DNA from: Tetraselmis striata
Taxonomy: Eukaryota; Chlorophyta; Chlorodendrophyceae; Chlorodendrales; Chlorodendraceae
Length of the DNA: 64,000 bases
Direction of reading: 5' to 3'
Assembly: GCA_006384855.1 (NCBI GenBank)
Contig: VCJN01001900.1
Coordinates: 62,001 to 126,000 of the forward strand
This document shows positions 1-11,760 of the stretch, piece by piece. The position numbers and the translations under genes were made by a program. The stretch's first letter is position 1. The number at the start of each line of letters is the position of its first letter. The notes under the pieces were generated by a model. The model was not told the origin of the DNA. It was given only the letters and a program-made list of their open reading frames with translations, and made no database searches.

Positions 1-284
1 CCGAAGTCGGCGCGCCGCCCGGTTCTCCAACCCCCACCCCCCCCAGCGCCGCCGTCTTTAGCGGTCCGTCCTCGTACCTGCTGTGTCCATGCGCCGGCGC
101 CCCTCGCTGCGGTGCGCCCGGGAAGGCCCGCCGCAGGGCGGGTGCTGGGCTCAGTGCGTCGGTCGTTCGGACCCACGGGAACTGCCTGCACGGGGTGAGT
201 GGCCAGCTGCGCGTAGCTCTGCGTGGCCGTGACCTCCTCGCCCTTGAAGGTCTGCCCCGTGGTGTACCCAGTGAAGCGCGGCAT
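1..284 (-). CDS. Possible partial ORF at left edge, unknown protein
   Basis: On the minus strand an ATG at 284 opens a frame that stays open to the window edge (about 94 codons). It begins MPRFTGYTTGQTFKGEEV. The GYT-x-GQTF pattern faintly recalls short repeats of ciliary microtubule-associated proteins (FAM166-like), but this is only an impression. After about 30 residues the frame becomes Arg/Gly-rich and loses any family look, so a splice site may lie there. A good donor-like GTGAGT sits on the opposite strand at 195-200, so a plus-strand exon is also possible. Confidence 0.22.
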   Translation of the reverse strand, partial: MPRFTGYTTGQTFKGEEVTATQSYAQLATHPVQAVPVGPNDRRTEPSTRPAAGLPGRTAARGAGAWTQQVRGRTAKDGGAGGGGGWRTGRRADF

Positions 285-3200
285 GCCGTCGACTAACCAC
301 GTCGTTACGCACTGCGGGCGCGCTTGCGGTACGGGACCTCCGGCAAGGAGTAAGGGCGGGGTGGAGGGGAGTCAGGTGGATCCCTCTGTATTTCAGTACC
401 TCCCGTGGCAGGGGAAAAGTGCCGCGCGGGTGTTATCGAGCTGAACTGGTAGTCTGTTGGCAGCAAGCCAAGGCACGCGGTCTGTAGTCGGACATGACAT
501 GCAGCAGCAGGGCCCAATCACCCAAGCATGCGGGCAAGGGCATTTTGATGTGGCTGTAGTTGATGGGTTTGGTTACACGAGGACATTTATACCTGTAACC
601 AAAAAGTTCATTACATTATACCTGTCGGAGGTATGATTCCGGATCTTATTAAATGGTATTCTACCGGTGTCGTCGGGGCGACCATTTGTTATCCCGCAAG
701 ACACCGCAACCCAGTCCGCGTGTCCTCGCGGCAGGGCGTCGTGGCATCAACGGTCGGTCAACACACTGTGGTTTTCCGTAACTATTCGCGTAATTGGTCC
801 GCTACGGGGGTGGCGCCGCTCATGCGCCGGTGTTTTGAGAGGGCCCGTTGTCCTCGCCCTAGATGCTTCAACAACGTTTGTTGTGGCCCGTCGCAATGGG
901 AGGCGTTTGGGCGGCTCGTCCCAACGCGTCTCCGACGCCTCCTACTGCAACGTCGTCGTCACTAGGACCACGACAACCTGCAGCCGCCCGCCGGGGGCAG
1001 CTCTACCACTTGGCGTGCCTGGCGTCTCGTGATGTACGTAACTACCCTGGCCGACTCCGAGTTTGGAACCTCGGCGACCGTCGCCGGTCATGCAGCAGCA
1101 GCGGCCGCCTCGTCGTCACCCTCGCCCCGACATCATTGGCATCGTTACGGGCCGGCATAGGCTACAAGGGCCTCTACGCCGGCCAACCCGCTCCCGACGT
1201 CACGACATCTCATCAGTAGTGGCAACACGAGCTGCCCGCCGGGGGACAACTCCGCCACCTAACGCGACTTGTGCATTTCGTGGCGTCATCCTAAGCCTGC
1301 GGCTTGTGGGGTGGTCAACAGCCGTCGCTGGAGCAGCAGCGGCGGCCGGCTCACCGCTCTCCGCGAAGAAAGACCCACGGCGACAGCTTACCGAGTCGGC
1401 ATGTCTTCTGCGACGTCGCCGACAACCGACCCCGACACACCTAAGAGCCGGTACGACACGACCACACAGGGACCCACGTTCCCGCGTCCCTCAGCCTCGT
1501 GCGTTTCACCCACCGCCCTTCGCAAGAGGGGGCGGAACGACCACCACTGGTGATGGCAACGGCCTTGCATCGCTGTCATCACGCGTTGTTGCGTATTAAC
1601 CCCTCATAACGTGCATCGCCAAAACATGTGTAGAGGTACGGACCATAGCGTCGCGTACAGTAGCGTACCAATACTTCACATGGTTGTAAGCGGCGCGCTC
1701 GTGCGCGCATCTGTACTCGCCCTACTGGTGCATGTGCCGCTGCTTTGCTGGGCGCTCGTCGCCAACTTAGCCACTTCCATCCTTGCTTCTATTGGCTTGC
1801 AAATCCGGCTCGTGCAGTATGCCACCACGGGGCGCGGCAAATGTTGTAGGGCGCCGTTGGGAGACGGCGCCTTAATTCCGCGACACGTCCGGCCTACGTC
1901 GCTCCGGCGTCAACATCTCCCGTCCGCGTCTGTTACTCGCATGCGCCTCGACCGAGGTTTAACCTCTCGGCGCGAGACCCCTTCTACAACTCAAGACTTT
2001 TTCCGCCTTCGTCTGGTCGGCACGCTTGCCGACTGCCCAGCACACTCGCAGTCGTAAACGAATCGCGTTGTAATTGGCAAAACCAGACTCGATTGCACGT
2101 TGAAATGATCTTAACGTGTTTATGGGGTTCCCTAACGAATTTAACGGTCCTAGTGCGACAGTACGGTCTGTTTGTGGTTATAAGTCGCCACAGACGTTCA
2201 CCGCGCAGCCTAAGTGGACGAGGCTGTCGGGGTGTGACACACGGAATATTCGCCCCCCCTTTTGTGGGTAATGAGTTACTGGTACATCGTTACCCACAAA
2301 AAAATACGAGGTGAGTCTGTCTGTTTAAGAGTATGGCTGCCTGTCTGTCTGTGAGTCGCCGAATGTCGGAACGGTTTTGCATAGATTACTAGATAAATTG
2401 AAAACGTATCCGTTATAGATTCTGTCAAAATTCCGCGCAGGCCAAATAACCGTCGCGCCTATTTGCCGACTACATGTGCCAGTACAGGTACCGGTCGGCC
2501 GCCCGCCCGCCTGCCGCCGGTCGGGCCGGTCGTCGACGTTCGTGAGGTTAACGCGAAGCGCCAAGCCCGCCGCGTGGACCGGACCCGGACGCCGGACGCC
2601 GTCGTTCGTCCGTCGCCGGACGCCGGACGACCGTCGCCCATCCGCCTCGCCGCCCGTCCGTCGACGGACGCCGGGCCCCGGGTCATCGGACGCGGGGATG
2701 TACAATGTAGCGAGTACTACGATTGATCCTTGCGGCTCCGGATTCCACACTCTTGCAACGGATATACTTGTAATCTAAAATAATGGCTGCTACTAGGGGG
2801 CCTTCGCGAAGTTTGAACCAACACTTTGGACCAACATGTCAGCATATGCGGTACACGTCAGCCTGCGCGTATAGTCACCCTCGCGTACGCGAAGATTGGA
2901 CCAAGATGTTGGTTCAAGCTTCCTCTACTTGGGACCCAAAACGAAGTTGGGATCAAAGATTGGAGGAAAGAAGTCGTCCGACCGTGTTTTTGAGCGGTGG
3001 GAGAATGGTCGTACTGGTACTGCTACGGTCGTGGCGGTGGCGGGGCTACGAGTATATCTCCGGGTGGGGCTACGGGTGGGTCAGAGGCGTTGGGGGGCGC
3101 ATCGTGCTGCGGCCCGCCGCAACTCGCGCCATTTCAAACAGTCCGCTCGCAGCCGCACCCACCAGCTAGTCCACACCCCTACGATACGCCACGTGGTAAC

Positions 3201-4750
3201 GCTCCCGCTACGTCGGACAGGAGCTCCGAGTCTTTGGTTGAGGAGGATGTGCAGCTAAAGAAGGTGTCGCCCATGGAGTGAAAGCGACTGTGGGATTCGG
3301 ACCCGTGTTAGATCTCAGCGCTGCTGCCCGTATCTGCTAATTCTGAAAGCAGGCGAACCAATTCGTTCGGAGCCAAGGCGGGGCCTTTATGAAAAAGTTG
3401 GAGAGGAATCCGCGGAAGCTCGCCTCGGCCCAGGACGAGAAGCTTCCTGAGGGGCGGGTGCTGCAATAAGAGCGGACGGGCGCGATCGTGACGGCGTAGG
3501 CGGCAGGCCGCGCACGCACGTAAATTAAAACCGCGACGGCGTTTATGACTCCATGTTGCATGCAATGTTGTAATGATTACATGCTAACTAGGCCCGCACG
3601 CGACGTGGAACGCTACTATGTTGAGCAAAAGTTTGGTCCAATCCTTGATCCAAAGTCCCGCAGGCCCCCTAGTTGCTACTTCTACTGCTATGACCAGCAG
3701 GGGGCCCTTGCTACGACCGCTGCTCAGTTCTGCGCTACTATTTATCCATAGCGAGTAATTCTTCAAAGGCGTCGGCTTTGAACATTTGAATACAATACCA
3801 GACATCACACCACTCTACGGGTTGTTGATGACGTCGTCAAACGACATGTATATATCACATGAATACATTTCGCCCACGGAGACGTGAAAGTAGAAGTAAA
3901 AGTAAATTTCGCCCCGGCGGGACATCGGCCAAAGCCCTTGACCTCTTGCGCCAACTGTAGCTGTAGTTGCAAAGCATAGCCCGTAGACCATTCATTTGCC
4001 TCATTCGATTCCCCGAAGGGTTAATGCATCAACCGGGTAAACCAGGACACGCCTGGACGATATTGCCGAAATACATCGACCAGGAATCGATCCCGGGAAC
4101 TCTCGCATACGAGACGACAGCTCAACCGCGGACAAGGAATGCGGCGGGGTTTAACCTCCCATGGCGTTTACGCTGTGTCACGCTGTGATTAGTGGTGGTT
4201 GATACGCCACTTAATGATAGTTAGGCAAGTGTTACAATGCACGTGCGTGCTTCATATCATCCAATACAATAGTACGGTTAGTAGTGTATTACTCCTTTAC
4301 ATTACTGCTGCATATGTACGAGTGCGGTACGCACCTCCGCCGGAGCACCTCGTACACGGCTGTGCGCGTACGGGTACGCGCCCAACGGCGACATGCCCTC
4401 CGCCTGTCGGCACCCCGCTACCAGCATCACCCCAGGCCGGCGCAATGGGAAGAGTGGACCTGTCCCTTCGCCGGGGGCAAAGTGCCTGCTGCCTTCGAGC
4501 TGCACAGCAGGTTGGCAGGTCAATCTTCAGACCCTGCGGCAGGAAGTGCCTTCTGTCCCAGGGAGCATCGTCGCCAGGACCTGCGCAGGGCGGTGCTGGA
4601 AGCCTCAAGTACGTGCGTAGTTAGTGGAGCCTACTGTCAGGAGTCAGGAGGTGTTAAGAGGTAGTTCGCCGACGAAGCGCGCGAGAGCCGTAGTCAGTAG
4701 TTTTCGGTACCTGTACAGGTATACAGGTATCTCGTCGTTACGGAGATGTA
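285..4750. other. Gene-poor stretch with degenerate repeats
   Basis: I recognise no gene here. Open frames are short, overlapping and without family signatures. Visible structure: a degenerate direct repeat of about 240 bp (around 985-1150 and 1230-1350, sharing the core GCCCGCCGGGGG and a run of CAG/GCGGC triplets), and a GC-rich patch at 2500-2690 built from variants of CGCCGGACG. A segment at 2800-2960 also shares words such as CCCTCGCGTACGC with 33825-33840, which suggests a dispersed element. Confidence 0.4.
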
Positions 4751-5980
4751 ATGCTCCTGACAGATGCTGACTTACGCGACCGCGGCAACAAACTAGTGGC
4801 AGGGTGCAGCACGCGCACGATGAGGCTTAGCAGTACGGCAGCGGAATCTGGCGAGCGTGCGGCAGGGGGCAGCAGCACCGTTTGGGGGCCGGTGGACGAC
4901 CCGCCTTCTACCCCTATCGACCCCACGCCCGGGCCTGCAGCTGGTACCCCCGCTTCGGCGTCGCGACTGAGGGTGTCGTTCAGCGGCGACAACAGGGAGC
5001 TGTCCCCGAGCGGCAGAGGTGCCCCAACTGCGAGCGCATCAGGAGCGCGAGCCACGCTATCTACTATAGCCAGTCCAAGGGATGACTGCGACGAGGCGGC
5101 GGACCCGGGCGAAGCCGAGCGCCCTAAATCAGTCTTTCGGCAGCTGAGCTCCCACGCAAGCGCTTTTGTCGCGTCCGCACGCAAGGCGGCCACCAAGCTG
5201 CCACTTCGTGTGGCCAGACTGACGTCGCTAAATCGGCTGAAACACAGAGTGTCCAGGACGGCGTCCGGTCGGGCGCTAGGCCCTGGGCAGTCAGGGCATG
5301 ACAACGGCAGGCGCCTGGCGGACGGCACAGTCTCCAAGCGGGCACGGCGGAGTTCCATTTTGATGGCACACAGGGATGTGGGCGCCGGTGTCCAAGAGGG
5401 CGATGTCACAGCGCTAGAGCGCGTTGATCAGCGGCGAGCTGACCGCGTTGTGAGGGAGCGCTTTAAGGGCGTGCCAGACCACCTGAAGGCACTGATAAGC
5501 AAAGCAGAGCTGGACATCCTGCAGGACCTCTTTGAGCGGTCGGACTCGGACGGATCCGGGCTGATTGGCGTGGAGGAGCTGCCGGCCATGCTGCGCGTTC
5601 TGGGCCTGAACCCACTGGAGTTTACAGTGAAAGAGCTTCTCAAGGAGTTTGACACTTCATCAGATGGGGAGCTGGACTACGGGGAGTTTGTCGCGCTCTG
5701 GTATGCGTACCGCGAGGAGCGCTCCAGGGAAGACGTGACACTTGAGGTTGCGTTTGCTTTCTTCGACATCGATGATACGGGAGACATTGAGCGCGAAGAA
5801 TTCACCACAGCAATGATGGAACTAGGCGACCCGCTGACCACCGACGAGCTGGATGGTCTGTTTGAGGTTCTGGACCCCAACAACTCCGGGACATTCTCAC
5901 GGCATGCGTTCCTGCAGCTCTGCGGGCCAGAAGACATAACCGCTGAGGCGGCGCAGTCTGTCACCCAGGAAGTGTATTAG
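4751..5980 (+). CDS. EF-hand calcium-binding protein with long N-terminal extension
   Basis: A single open frame of 409 residues. The first 200 or so residues are Ser/Ala/Arg-rich and low in complexity. The C-terminal 170 carry two EF-hand pairs of the calmodulin/centrin type. Loop 1 starts at residue 265 (DSDGSGLIGVEE), loop 2 at 301 (DTSSDGELDYGE) and loop 3 at 339 (DIDDTGDIEREE); all three keep Asp at position 1 and Glu at 12 and should bind calcium. Loop 4 at 375 (DPNNSGTFSRHA) ends in Ala instead of Glu and probably does not. The linker helices are rich in Glu and Leu. No signal peptide or membrane segment is evident. The first ATG of the frame was taken as start; an internal start closer to the EF-hands cannot be excluded. 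It is convergent with the TMEM230-like gene. Specific function unknown; a calcium sensor is inferred. Confidence 0.85.
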   Translation: MLLTDADLRDRGNKLVAGCSTRTMRLSSTAAESGERAAGGSSTVWGPVDDPPSTPIDPTPGPAAGTPASASRLRVSFSGDNRELSPSGRGAPTASASGARATLSTIASPRDDCDEAADPGEAERPKSVFRQLSSHASAFVASARKAATKLPLRVARLTSLNRLKHRVSRTASGRALGPGQSGHDNGRRLADGTVSKRARRSSILMAHRDVGAGVQEGDVTALERVDQRRADRVVRERFKGVPDHLKALISKAELDILQDLFERSDSDGSGLIGVEELPAMLRVLGLNPLEFTVKELLKEFDTSSDGELDYGEFVALWYAYREERSREDVTLEVAFAFFDIDDTGDIEREEFTTAMMELGDPLTTDELDGLFEVLDPNNSGTFSRHAFLQLCGPEDITAEAAQSVTQEVY

Positions 5981-6426
5981 TATCAGGAAGCAACATTAAA
6001 ACCTTTTTTGTTTCGGTCGTAGAGCAGATCCTCTAAATACTTCAGTACGCCACCTTTGACCTTTATCCACATACCTCTACTCAGACCCGGAGGCCATTCC
6101 CGGTCGGCGCAAACTCAGCCATGGCACACGGAAGAAACGGGATAGACGCCGGAGGAAGCACAAAGGGGGGATCACCCGGGCTGGTGATGCACTCACATAA
6201 CTCGCCTTTGGCAGTGCCTTCCAGCACGGGTGGGTTGCGTTCGCTGGATGCAGCCTCTCATTGCAAAGCCCCCCCCTTGTTAAAAGTCAGTTATTTGGCG
6301 TGCCCCTCAGCGCCAGAATGGGAAAACATGTATTCATTGACAGTGACCGGTGTGCAGCTTGCTTGCCGCCATTATGTGCTTCTCCATGATAGCGACAGCA
6401 CGAGGGCCACATAGGCCCGGGTTCCC
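5981..6426. other. Convergent intergenic spacer
   Basis: Spacer between the 3' ends of the EF-hand gene and the TMEM230-like gene. It should hold both 3' UTRs. No TGTAA signal is obvious close to the EF-hand stop codon. No further gene seen. Confidence 0.5.
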
Positions 6427-6998
6427 TCACTGCATGCGAGGGATGTCATCGAATGAATACCCGCGGCGCCCTCTCCAGGCATAGTACGCGATGCGCGACT
6501 GATGAAAACCTGTTGACATGCAGTGAGAGGTTTCATTCGCTGAGAGTGGCAAGCACTCTGCGTCAGCAAGGCGGGTGTTCAGTCGCGGTAGTACGACGAG
6601 CGCAGCCTCACAGCACAGCTGGACGGCGGCGAGGCACAGCTGTTTCTAACGTACCTGGTATGAAAGTCAGCGCGCCTAGCGTCACAAGCCCCCAGCCCTA
6701 AATACAGCGGGTGGGCGGAAGTCAAGACAATGCTGGTGCAGGTCAGTTTATTTGCAGCAAATGCGCTGGTGAGTTGTCCCGCATGTTCGCGCATGTGCCT
6801 CACCGCTCCGTCTTTGCCGACCACGTGCTCCGTCAAGTGCAAAGCGCCCAACGTCAGCAGAATCACGCCGGCTAGTAGTAGACCAATCGCTAAGCATATA
6901 GCTTGGAAAGGCACGCTCGGGCTGTCTGACCGGGCATCTGGTCGCTTGTCCTCCGTCGGCCGATCCTGCGGCAGTCCCCGGAGGCGACGCATGCACAT
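6427..6998 (-). CDS. TMEM230/TMEM134-family small membrane protein
   Basis: Three exons fit on the minus strand: 6998-6804, 6697-6655 and 6509-6427, giving about 107 residues. Exon 1 has a polar N-terminus and a hydrophobic segment (VPFQAICLAIGLLLAGVILL). Exon 2 gives the second membrane helix (WGLVTLGALTFIPG). Exon 3 gives RIAYYAWRGRRGYSFDDIP, which matches the family's diagnostic C-terminal YYA-x-G-x-x-GYSFDDIP motif. Donor and acceptor are GT/AG at both introns, with phase 0 then phase 1. TMEM230 proteins are two-helix membrane proteins linked in animals to secretory and recycling vesicle traffic; the algal role is inferred. The start at 6998 gives the usual family length. Exon 2 is only 43 nt, so automatic gene finders could miss it. 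Confidence 0.85.
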
Positions 6999-8184
6999 TT
7001 CAAATACGCGCCAAGACGGTCAGCGATGAGCAGCTCAAGCGTCACCTACGCCCAATTTGAGCTGCGTCGGTACCTCACTCTCAACCCGCGCATATCTCTG
7101 CCTTGTGCCGCTCATAAAGTCAGTGCGCTGACTTGACTGGCACAGAGGGTGACGGCGCAGGGTGCCGCGGTGACGGCGCAGATGGCTTGAGAGGGAAAAA
7201 AAGGTGTATTATTCACAGGATTGCGCAGACGAAAAAGGGCACTCCTATTTGTTGAAATCACTCCCGTGGCGGTCTCTGCAATATAGATCTGCTTAACAAG
7301 CCCAGTGCGGTTTGCTCGTTGGAGGCGGCAACCAAAACGCCTTTAACTGCTGCTGTCGGTGTCGCTGCAAAGGTGTCGACCGCAGCAGCGTTCCGCTGAA
7401 GTCCCTATACGCGCCAGCAGCGCTATGGGCCCCACACCACCAGCACCGCCGCCCAAGAATATTTGGACTTTATTACTACCCTCACCTGTACCGGTACCGG
7501 ACCCACAGGTACTGCTGGAAGGTTTTTTTTTTGAAGCAGCGACTAATCCATATAGGGTACTGTACCGGTACTGCTCATTATTGGCGCGCGGCGCGCGCAG
7601 GCGGCGCGGGCGGTGTAGTGGCTGTCGTAATACAGCACTCCACAGAAGTCTTTGCCCATAGAAACCAGCGCGTGTCCTTGCCTTGGTGCCGAAGCCATGC
7701 TGGGGCTTACGGGCCATATGGAGCCAATCGTGTTTTAGTGCGCGATTTGGAGGCAGCCGTTTTGATTAAGTACATATTATCTGATATCATGGTACTGCTT
7801 GTAGAATATTTTTCGGCAATTGCGATGTGGCACAAGGCTAGAACAACCGACACACGGTCAACGCACAGGGGAGCAACATGTTGCCGGTGCGTAGCTACCT
7901 GCCGTCCGTCGCATTTGTACGCGCGCTCATCCCGGTGGCGGTGGGTGGGCATATATATGCATGACGGGACGTATGAAGCGCAAGTTTGAGCCCAATATAT
8001 GCATGCTATCGTTGCAATACATTATTGGGCATTTATTACATGACACTGCGTGTGCGAATAATAATGCAGACAATTCTCCACAAATTTCAATCCCGCCAGC
8101 ACAATTATCCAACCTGCAAGATAAAATAGGCGCCATTGGGCGGCAGGCTGCGCCTCGCTGATGGGTTTAAGTATAGGGTTTTTA

Positions 8185-8186
<2 letters not shown>

Positions 8187-8228
<42 letters not shown>
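8187..8228. repeat. (TG)n microsatellite
   Basis: About 21 uninterrupted TG units, followed by imperfect TGTATGTGTG. No link with a gene is visible. Confidence 0.95.
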
Positions 8229-8229
<1 letters not shown>

Positions 8230-8675
8230 CGGTAGGTGTATGTGTGTGTACGCGCGTGTCGCCCCGGCTCTGCCTCTCATGGGATTCCCCGAGGTCTAGA
8301 GTCCCGCTTCCCGGCCAGGTGCCTGCTGATCGCGCTTTTCTCCCCATCTGAAGTAGGTGTGCACCGTGGGTGTGCGGAGGGTGGGGCCAACACCGGGCTC
8401 TTAGCCGGAGTTTCGCTCGCGCTATTGCTATTGCGCCACCGTCCATGCCGTGCCGTGCCATGGTACCAGGAGCGATACATGTAGTGCATGGTCGCCAGCA
8501 CTGAGTTTCTAGCTGGGAATGACCCCGCATATCTGACATGTACTGAAATGTGTTGTTCTTTGCAGATAGTTCTTTCGATGTTGTTGCGAGTTTTGCGCAT
8601 TTTAATTGCTGAGTGACCGGTTGTTTCCGTTTTTCCGGCGCACATTAGCGGGCTGGTTTATATGTGCTCCAGACA

Positions 8676-8703
8676 TGCACATACACCGCGACTTCCTGGG
8701 TGG

Positions 8704-8734
<31 letters not shown>

Positions 8735-9072
8735 CGCGATACAACGGGATACCAAAAACCCAACCCTGATAACCGACTGTTAATGCAAAGGCAGGTATGG
8801 TTATCAAGGGCTCTGGTCAAATTAAATTATGTTTCTAGGAGTAGGGATTTGTGACAACATTTTCGAGGTTTCGAAACGTGCTGTGGTGGTTTGATATGAG
8901 AAAACACAGCAATAGTGACGCACAGTTTCGTCCGCGGAGCAGCCACCTGCTCCGAAACCACCTGCTCCCATCCTGCGTGCCTTTTGAAGTGCCCCACGGG
9001 GGTGAATTGAGCTGCGCTGCACATACACCGCGACTTCCTCTGTGTGTGTGTGTGTGTGTGTGCGTGTGTGTG
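8676..9072. repeat. Direct repeat: 22-bp word plus GT tract, twice
   Basis: The 22-bp word beginning TGCACATACACCGCGACTTC occurs at 8676-8697 and 9018-9039, exactly 342 bp apart. Each copy runs straight into a GT tract (8704-8730 and 9040-9072). This suggests local duplication, or two copies of one short element that carries the microsatellite. Confidence 0.85.
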
Positions 9073-9400
9073 AGGTTTTAGGGTAATCGCTGCGCTGGGA
9101 CCATAAGGTCAGAGGCAGAGGTCAACCTCGCAGCTCGTGCGTGTTATGTGGGACGCCCCTGATGAAGCTGCAGGCCTGGTTGAGCTGCATGACATGCGGC
9201 TGCCGTGCCGTTGAGGGGTACAGCAGCTGGGCGGCCAAGGGGGGGGGGGGGTTGAGCGGCGTGCATCAATGGGCACACCGCACGGCCGTTACATCGAGCG
9301 CAGGCGGGCGAGGTGGCGTGTTTATGATACTATACGGGTCGATGGCTGCGGGCTGATGGCCGCCACTGCGGTGAGCGTGTGCATACGGGCGGCGGTCCCC

Positions 9401-10679
9401 TCACAGCTGTTGCTCCTCGCGTGCCCAGTCCTTGTGGATCTTGATCTGGGGTGGGGAGGAGAGGGGACGCGGGGAGGGGGGGGGGGGGGGGGGGCACGCC
9501 TCAGCCTCAGCCACATCCCCCACCATCCCCCGCCATCTCCCCCCCCAACACATCACCCCGCCACCCCCCTTTCCCAAATTCACCACCACAGCAGGCACAG
9601 AAGGCGGGGCTGCGGGAGGCGCACCTCCTCAGGCACGGGCGGGTTCCTCGCGTACAGGCTCCCCCCGTAAAAGTACGGCACTGCGAAGGGGCACAGGGGG
9701 GTCACCCGCCACCGCCGCATGGTGCTGCCACACCCGCAAGCTCAGCTGTCGGGCGCGGTGCATGGGAGGGTAACTGCCATGACATGCGCGGGCGACGGGA
9801 GGGCGCACCGATGTAGGGGTTGGGGTGCACTTCGCCGGCCAGCTGCGCCTCGCCCTTGTCCAGCAGAGCCGACACGGCAGAGGGCTCCTTCTGTTGGGCG
9901 CGGGAGGGGGGCATGTGCGAGTGGATGCTCAGCAAGGGGTGGCGGCCAGTGTGACAGCGGGGCAGAGTGGGGATTCCGCCCCCGGCATCGAGCGCAGGCG
10001 GCAGGGGCAGGGCGCACCACGTGCTTGTACGCCTCAAACTGCTTCCTGATCTCCACCGCCTGCCGAGGTGTGACACGGAGCACATTGAGCGCGCCTGGAC
10101 CTGGACCCAAGTTACGGCTGTGCAGCAGGGCGTGAGGGCGGGCGGCTGCTGGCGTTCTGCATCGAAATGAGGCCGGCCTGGAAGAGCAGCCGAGAAGCAG
10201 CGCAACCGGAGAGCACCCCCCCCCCCCCCCCCCCCCGCCGATCCATTGCCCCCAGCTCCGACAGGCGCTGCAATGTCCGATTGTGACTACATGGCACCTG
10301 GACAGCTGCTCCCCGCCTGAAACCCTAGCATCCCAACTCCCCCAGGCTACTGCTGTCTCAGGAGCGCTACACTCCTACTGTCCGCAGGGCCGCGCTAATC
10401 CTACAAGGGCAGCGGGAGAGCGCAGCCGACCCCATGGGCTCCCTTCCACCCCCCCAGCCCGGCCCCTTGCTCTCCGGCTCTGCCAGCAAGCGCTGCAGTG
10501 TCCGATCGTGAGTATGTATGTGGCACCAGGCCTGCCTCCCCCCGCCCGAAACCCTCGCTAACCTAGGTCACTACTGTCTCAGGGAAGAAGAAGAACTCCA
10601 TCCGCGGCGCTGCCCTAACTCTACCCGCCCCGCCCTGACTGGTGCCCTCCAGCTCCTCGAGGATGGAGCGGGGAAGGCG

Positions 10680-10722
<43 letters not shown>

Positions 10723-10851
10723 CCCCGCCAGGCGGGCGGCCCTCACCTCCGCCATCCAGACGTCACGGCTGAACACCCAGTTCAGGTTGTCCTTCAGCGC
10801 CCGGCGGTACAGGCGCATACAACGCGCGCGGTTGGAGAGGGCGGCGGTCAT
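9401..10851 (-). CDS. NDUFB9: Mitochondrial complex I subunit NDUFB9 (B22, LYR family)
   Basis: Five exons fit: 10851-10747, 10059-about 10018, 9890-9809, 9680-9625 and 9445-9401, giving roughly 108 residues. Exon 1 holds the LYR motif (CMRLYRRALKDNLNW). Exon 2 holds EIRKQFEAYKHV, and exon 3 the conserved GEAQLAGEVHPNPYI. Exon 4 continues VPYFYGGSLYARNPP, and exon 5 ends KDWAREEQQL. This order matches plant CIB22/NDUFB9, an accessory subunit of the membrane arm of NADH:ubiquinone oxidoreductase in the inner mitochondrial membrane. LYR proteins typically bind the acyl carrier protein. The split codon across intron 3 (G|TG, Val) restores the frame. Introns carry a 39-C run, a 21-C run and a G run. 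It is divergent from SufC, with 0.9 kb between starts. The donor of exon 2 could lie one codon either way. Confidence 0.85.
10216..10236. repeat. Poly-C tract (21 nt) in NDUFB9 intron 1
   Basis: Uninterrupted C run on the plus strand, thus G on the sense strand of the host gene. Confidence 0.9.
10681..10719. repeat. Poly-C tract (39 nt) in NDUFB9 intron 1
   Basis: The longest homopolymer in the window: 39 C, then T and six more C. It sits about 30 nt inside the intron from the exon 1 donor, and is G-rich on the sense strand. Exact length in the genome is uncertain because such runs are prone to sequencing slippage. Confidence 0.9.
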
Positions 10852-11760
10852 CGCGAGGTCTGGTCGTTGCACAGCCGTACGGACGCTGGCAAACTCTGAT
10901 GTAAGGCACCGTCGATACTACGAATGGGTCTGAGGGTGTTCTGGTGCGGCCGGGGAAGTGCATGTATAGGCGGCAGGGTGGGGGAAGCAGGGGCGAGCGG
11001 AGGGTTGGAGAACTGCTGGGACCAGCACGCGCCCAATCTACGCTTGCCGGATCATCACGCCGCGCGCTGCCCGCGCGCCAGCATCAGCCTGCTAGCCGCA
11101 ATCATATATATATACTCTGGATTAATATGATTTAGCGACTAGTCGCTAACAGCATAACCCTCATGCATAGAGACCATTCAATATTTCTATCAACCTCTTC
11201 TAATTATATATGTATATTATAGCGACTACAGGTAGTGGCGGTACCGCAATAGCTTTAGTCGATATGTACGGATGTGGCGATAACGCAAATCAGACGGCAA
11301 GATCATATTTATATGACGAATAGATAACCAAGAACAATTTTCCCGTAGTAGTCAGTAGTTGTGCTATCGTCCGTACGCTCACATGGTACGTGCACCTTCC
11401 GAGCTGTCAAATCTGCACTTCTCAGCGCCCATGCCACGGTGAAATGTCCGCCAAACTGCCCACCTACCTTGCGGACGGAGAGCGACGCCGCCGCCACGAA
11501 CCGTCTCGACGTCTCGACTCCACAATCAACCCACTTTCCGACCCAAATCAGCCGGCGAGACCCTTGTGGACAGGCGTCCGTGCTTTCAACACAGTCCGCC
11601 ACCTTCATTCACCCTAGCGTAGGCGAGTCTTCGAGAGGCGCCGGGCCAGGAACGAACAGCTCTTACCGGCGACGGCACCTGCACGCCACTACCCGCCCGT
11701 GACTGGCTCCGAGTAGCGGAACAACAGCTGTGCTGCGACTCACCACACAACCTCTACGAC
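10852..11760. other. Divergent spacer between NDUFB9 and SufC
   Basis: Should hold both promoters. The centre (11100-11340) is AT-rich and contains a perfect 18-bp palindrome and a further copy of the same nonamer at 11220-11228. No gene is recognised; the 99-113 aa frames at 11309-11702 show no family features. Confidence 0.5.
11132..11149. promoter_or_regulatory. Perfect 18-bp palindrome
   Basis: TTAGCGACTAGTCGCTAA is perfectly self-complementary. It joins two overlapping copies, one on each strand, of the nonamer TAGCGACTA, which recurs across the window. It lies in the divergent NDUFB9/SufC spacer. It could be a protein-binding site or a fused pair of transposon ends; neither is proven. 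Confidence 0.45.

Larger units (their letters stand above)
6999..9400. other. Intergenic region with GT microsatellites
   Basis: I find no gene. Open frames between 7312 and 9356 are shadows without family features. The stretch 7200-8100 is AT-richer. Three GT/TG tracts lie at 8187-8228, 8704-8730 and 9040-9072, and a G run is at 9241-9250. Confidence 0.45.

Noticed and set aside
633-2057. Several overlapping 100-180 codon plus-strand frames
   Set aside because: No family signatures; composition follows GC-rich repeats, and three frames are open at once, as expected in GC-rich DNA.
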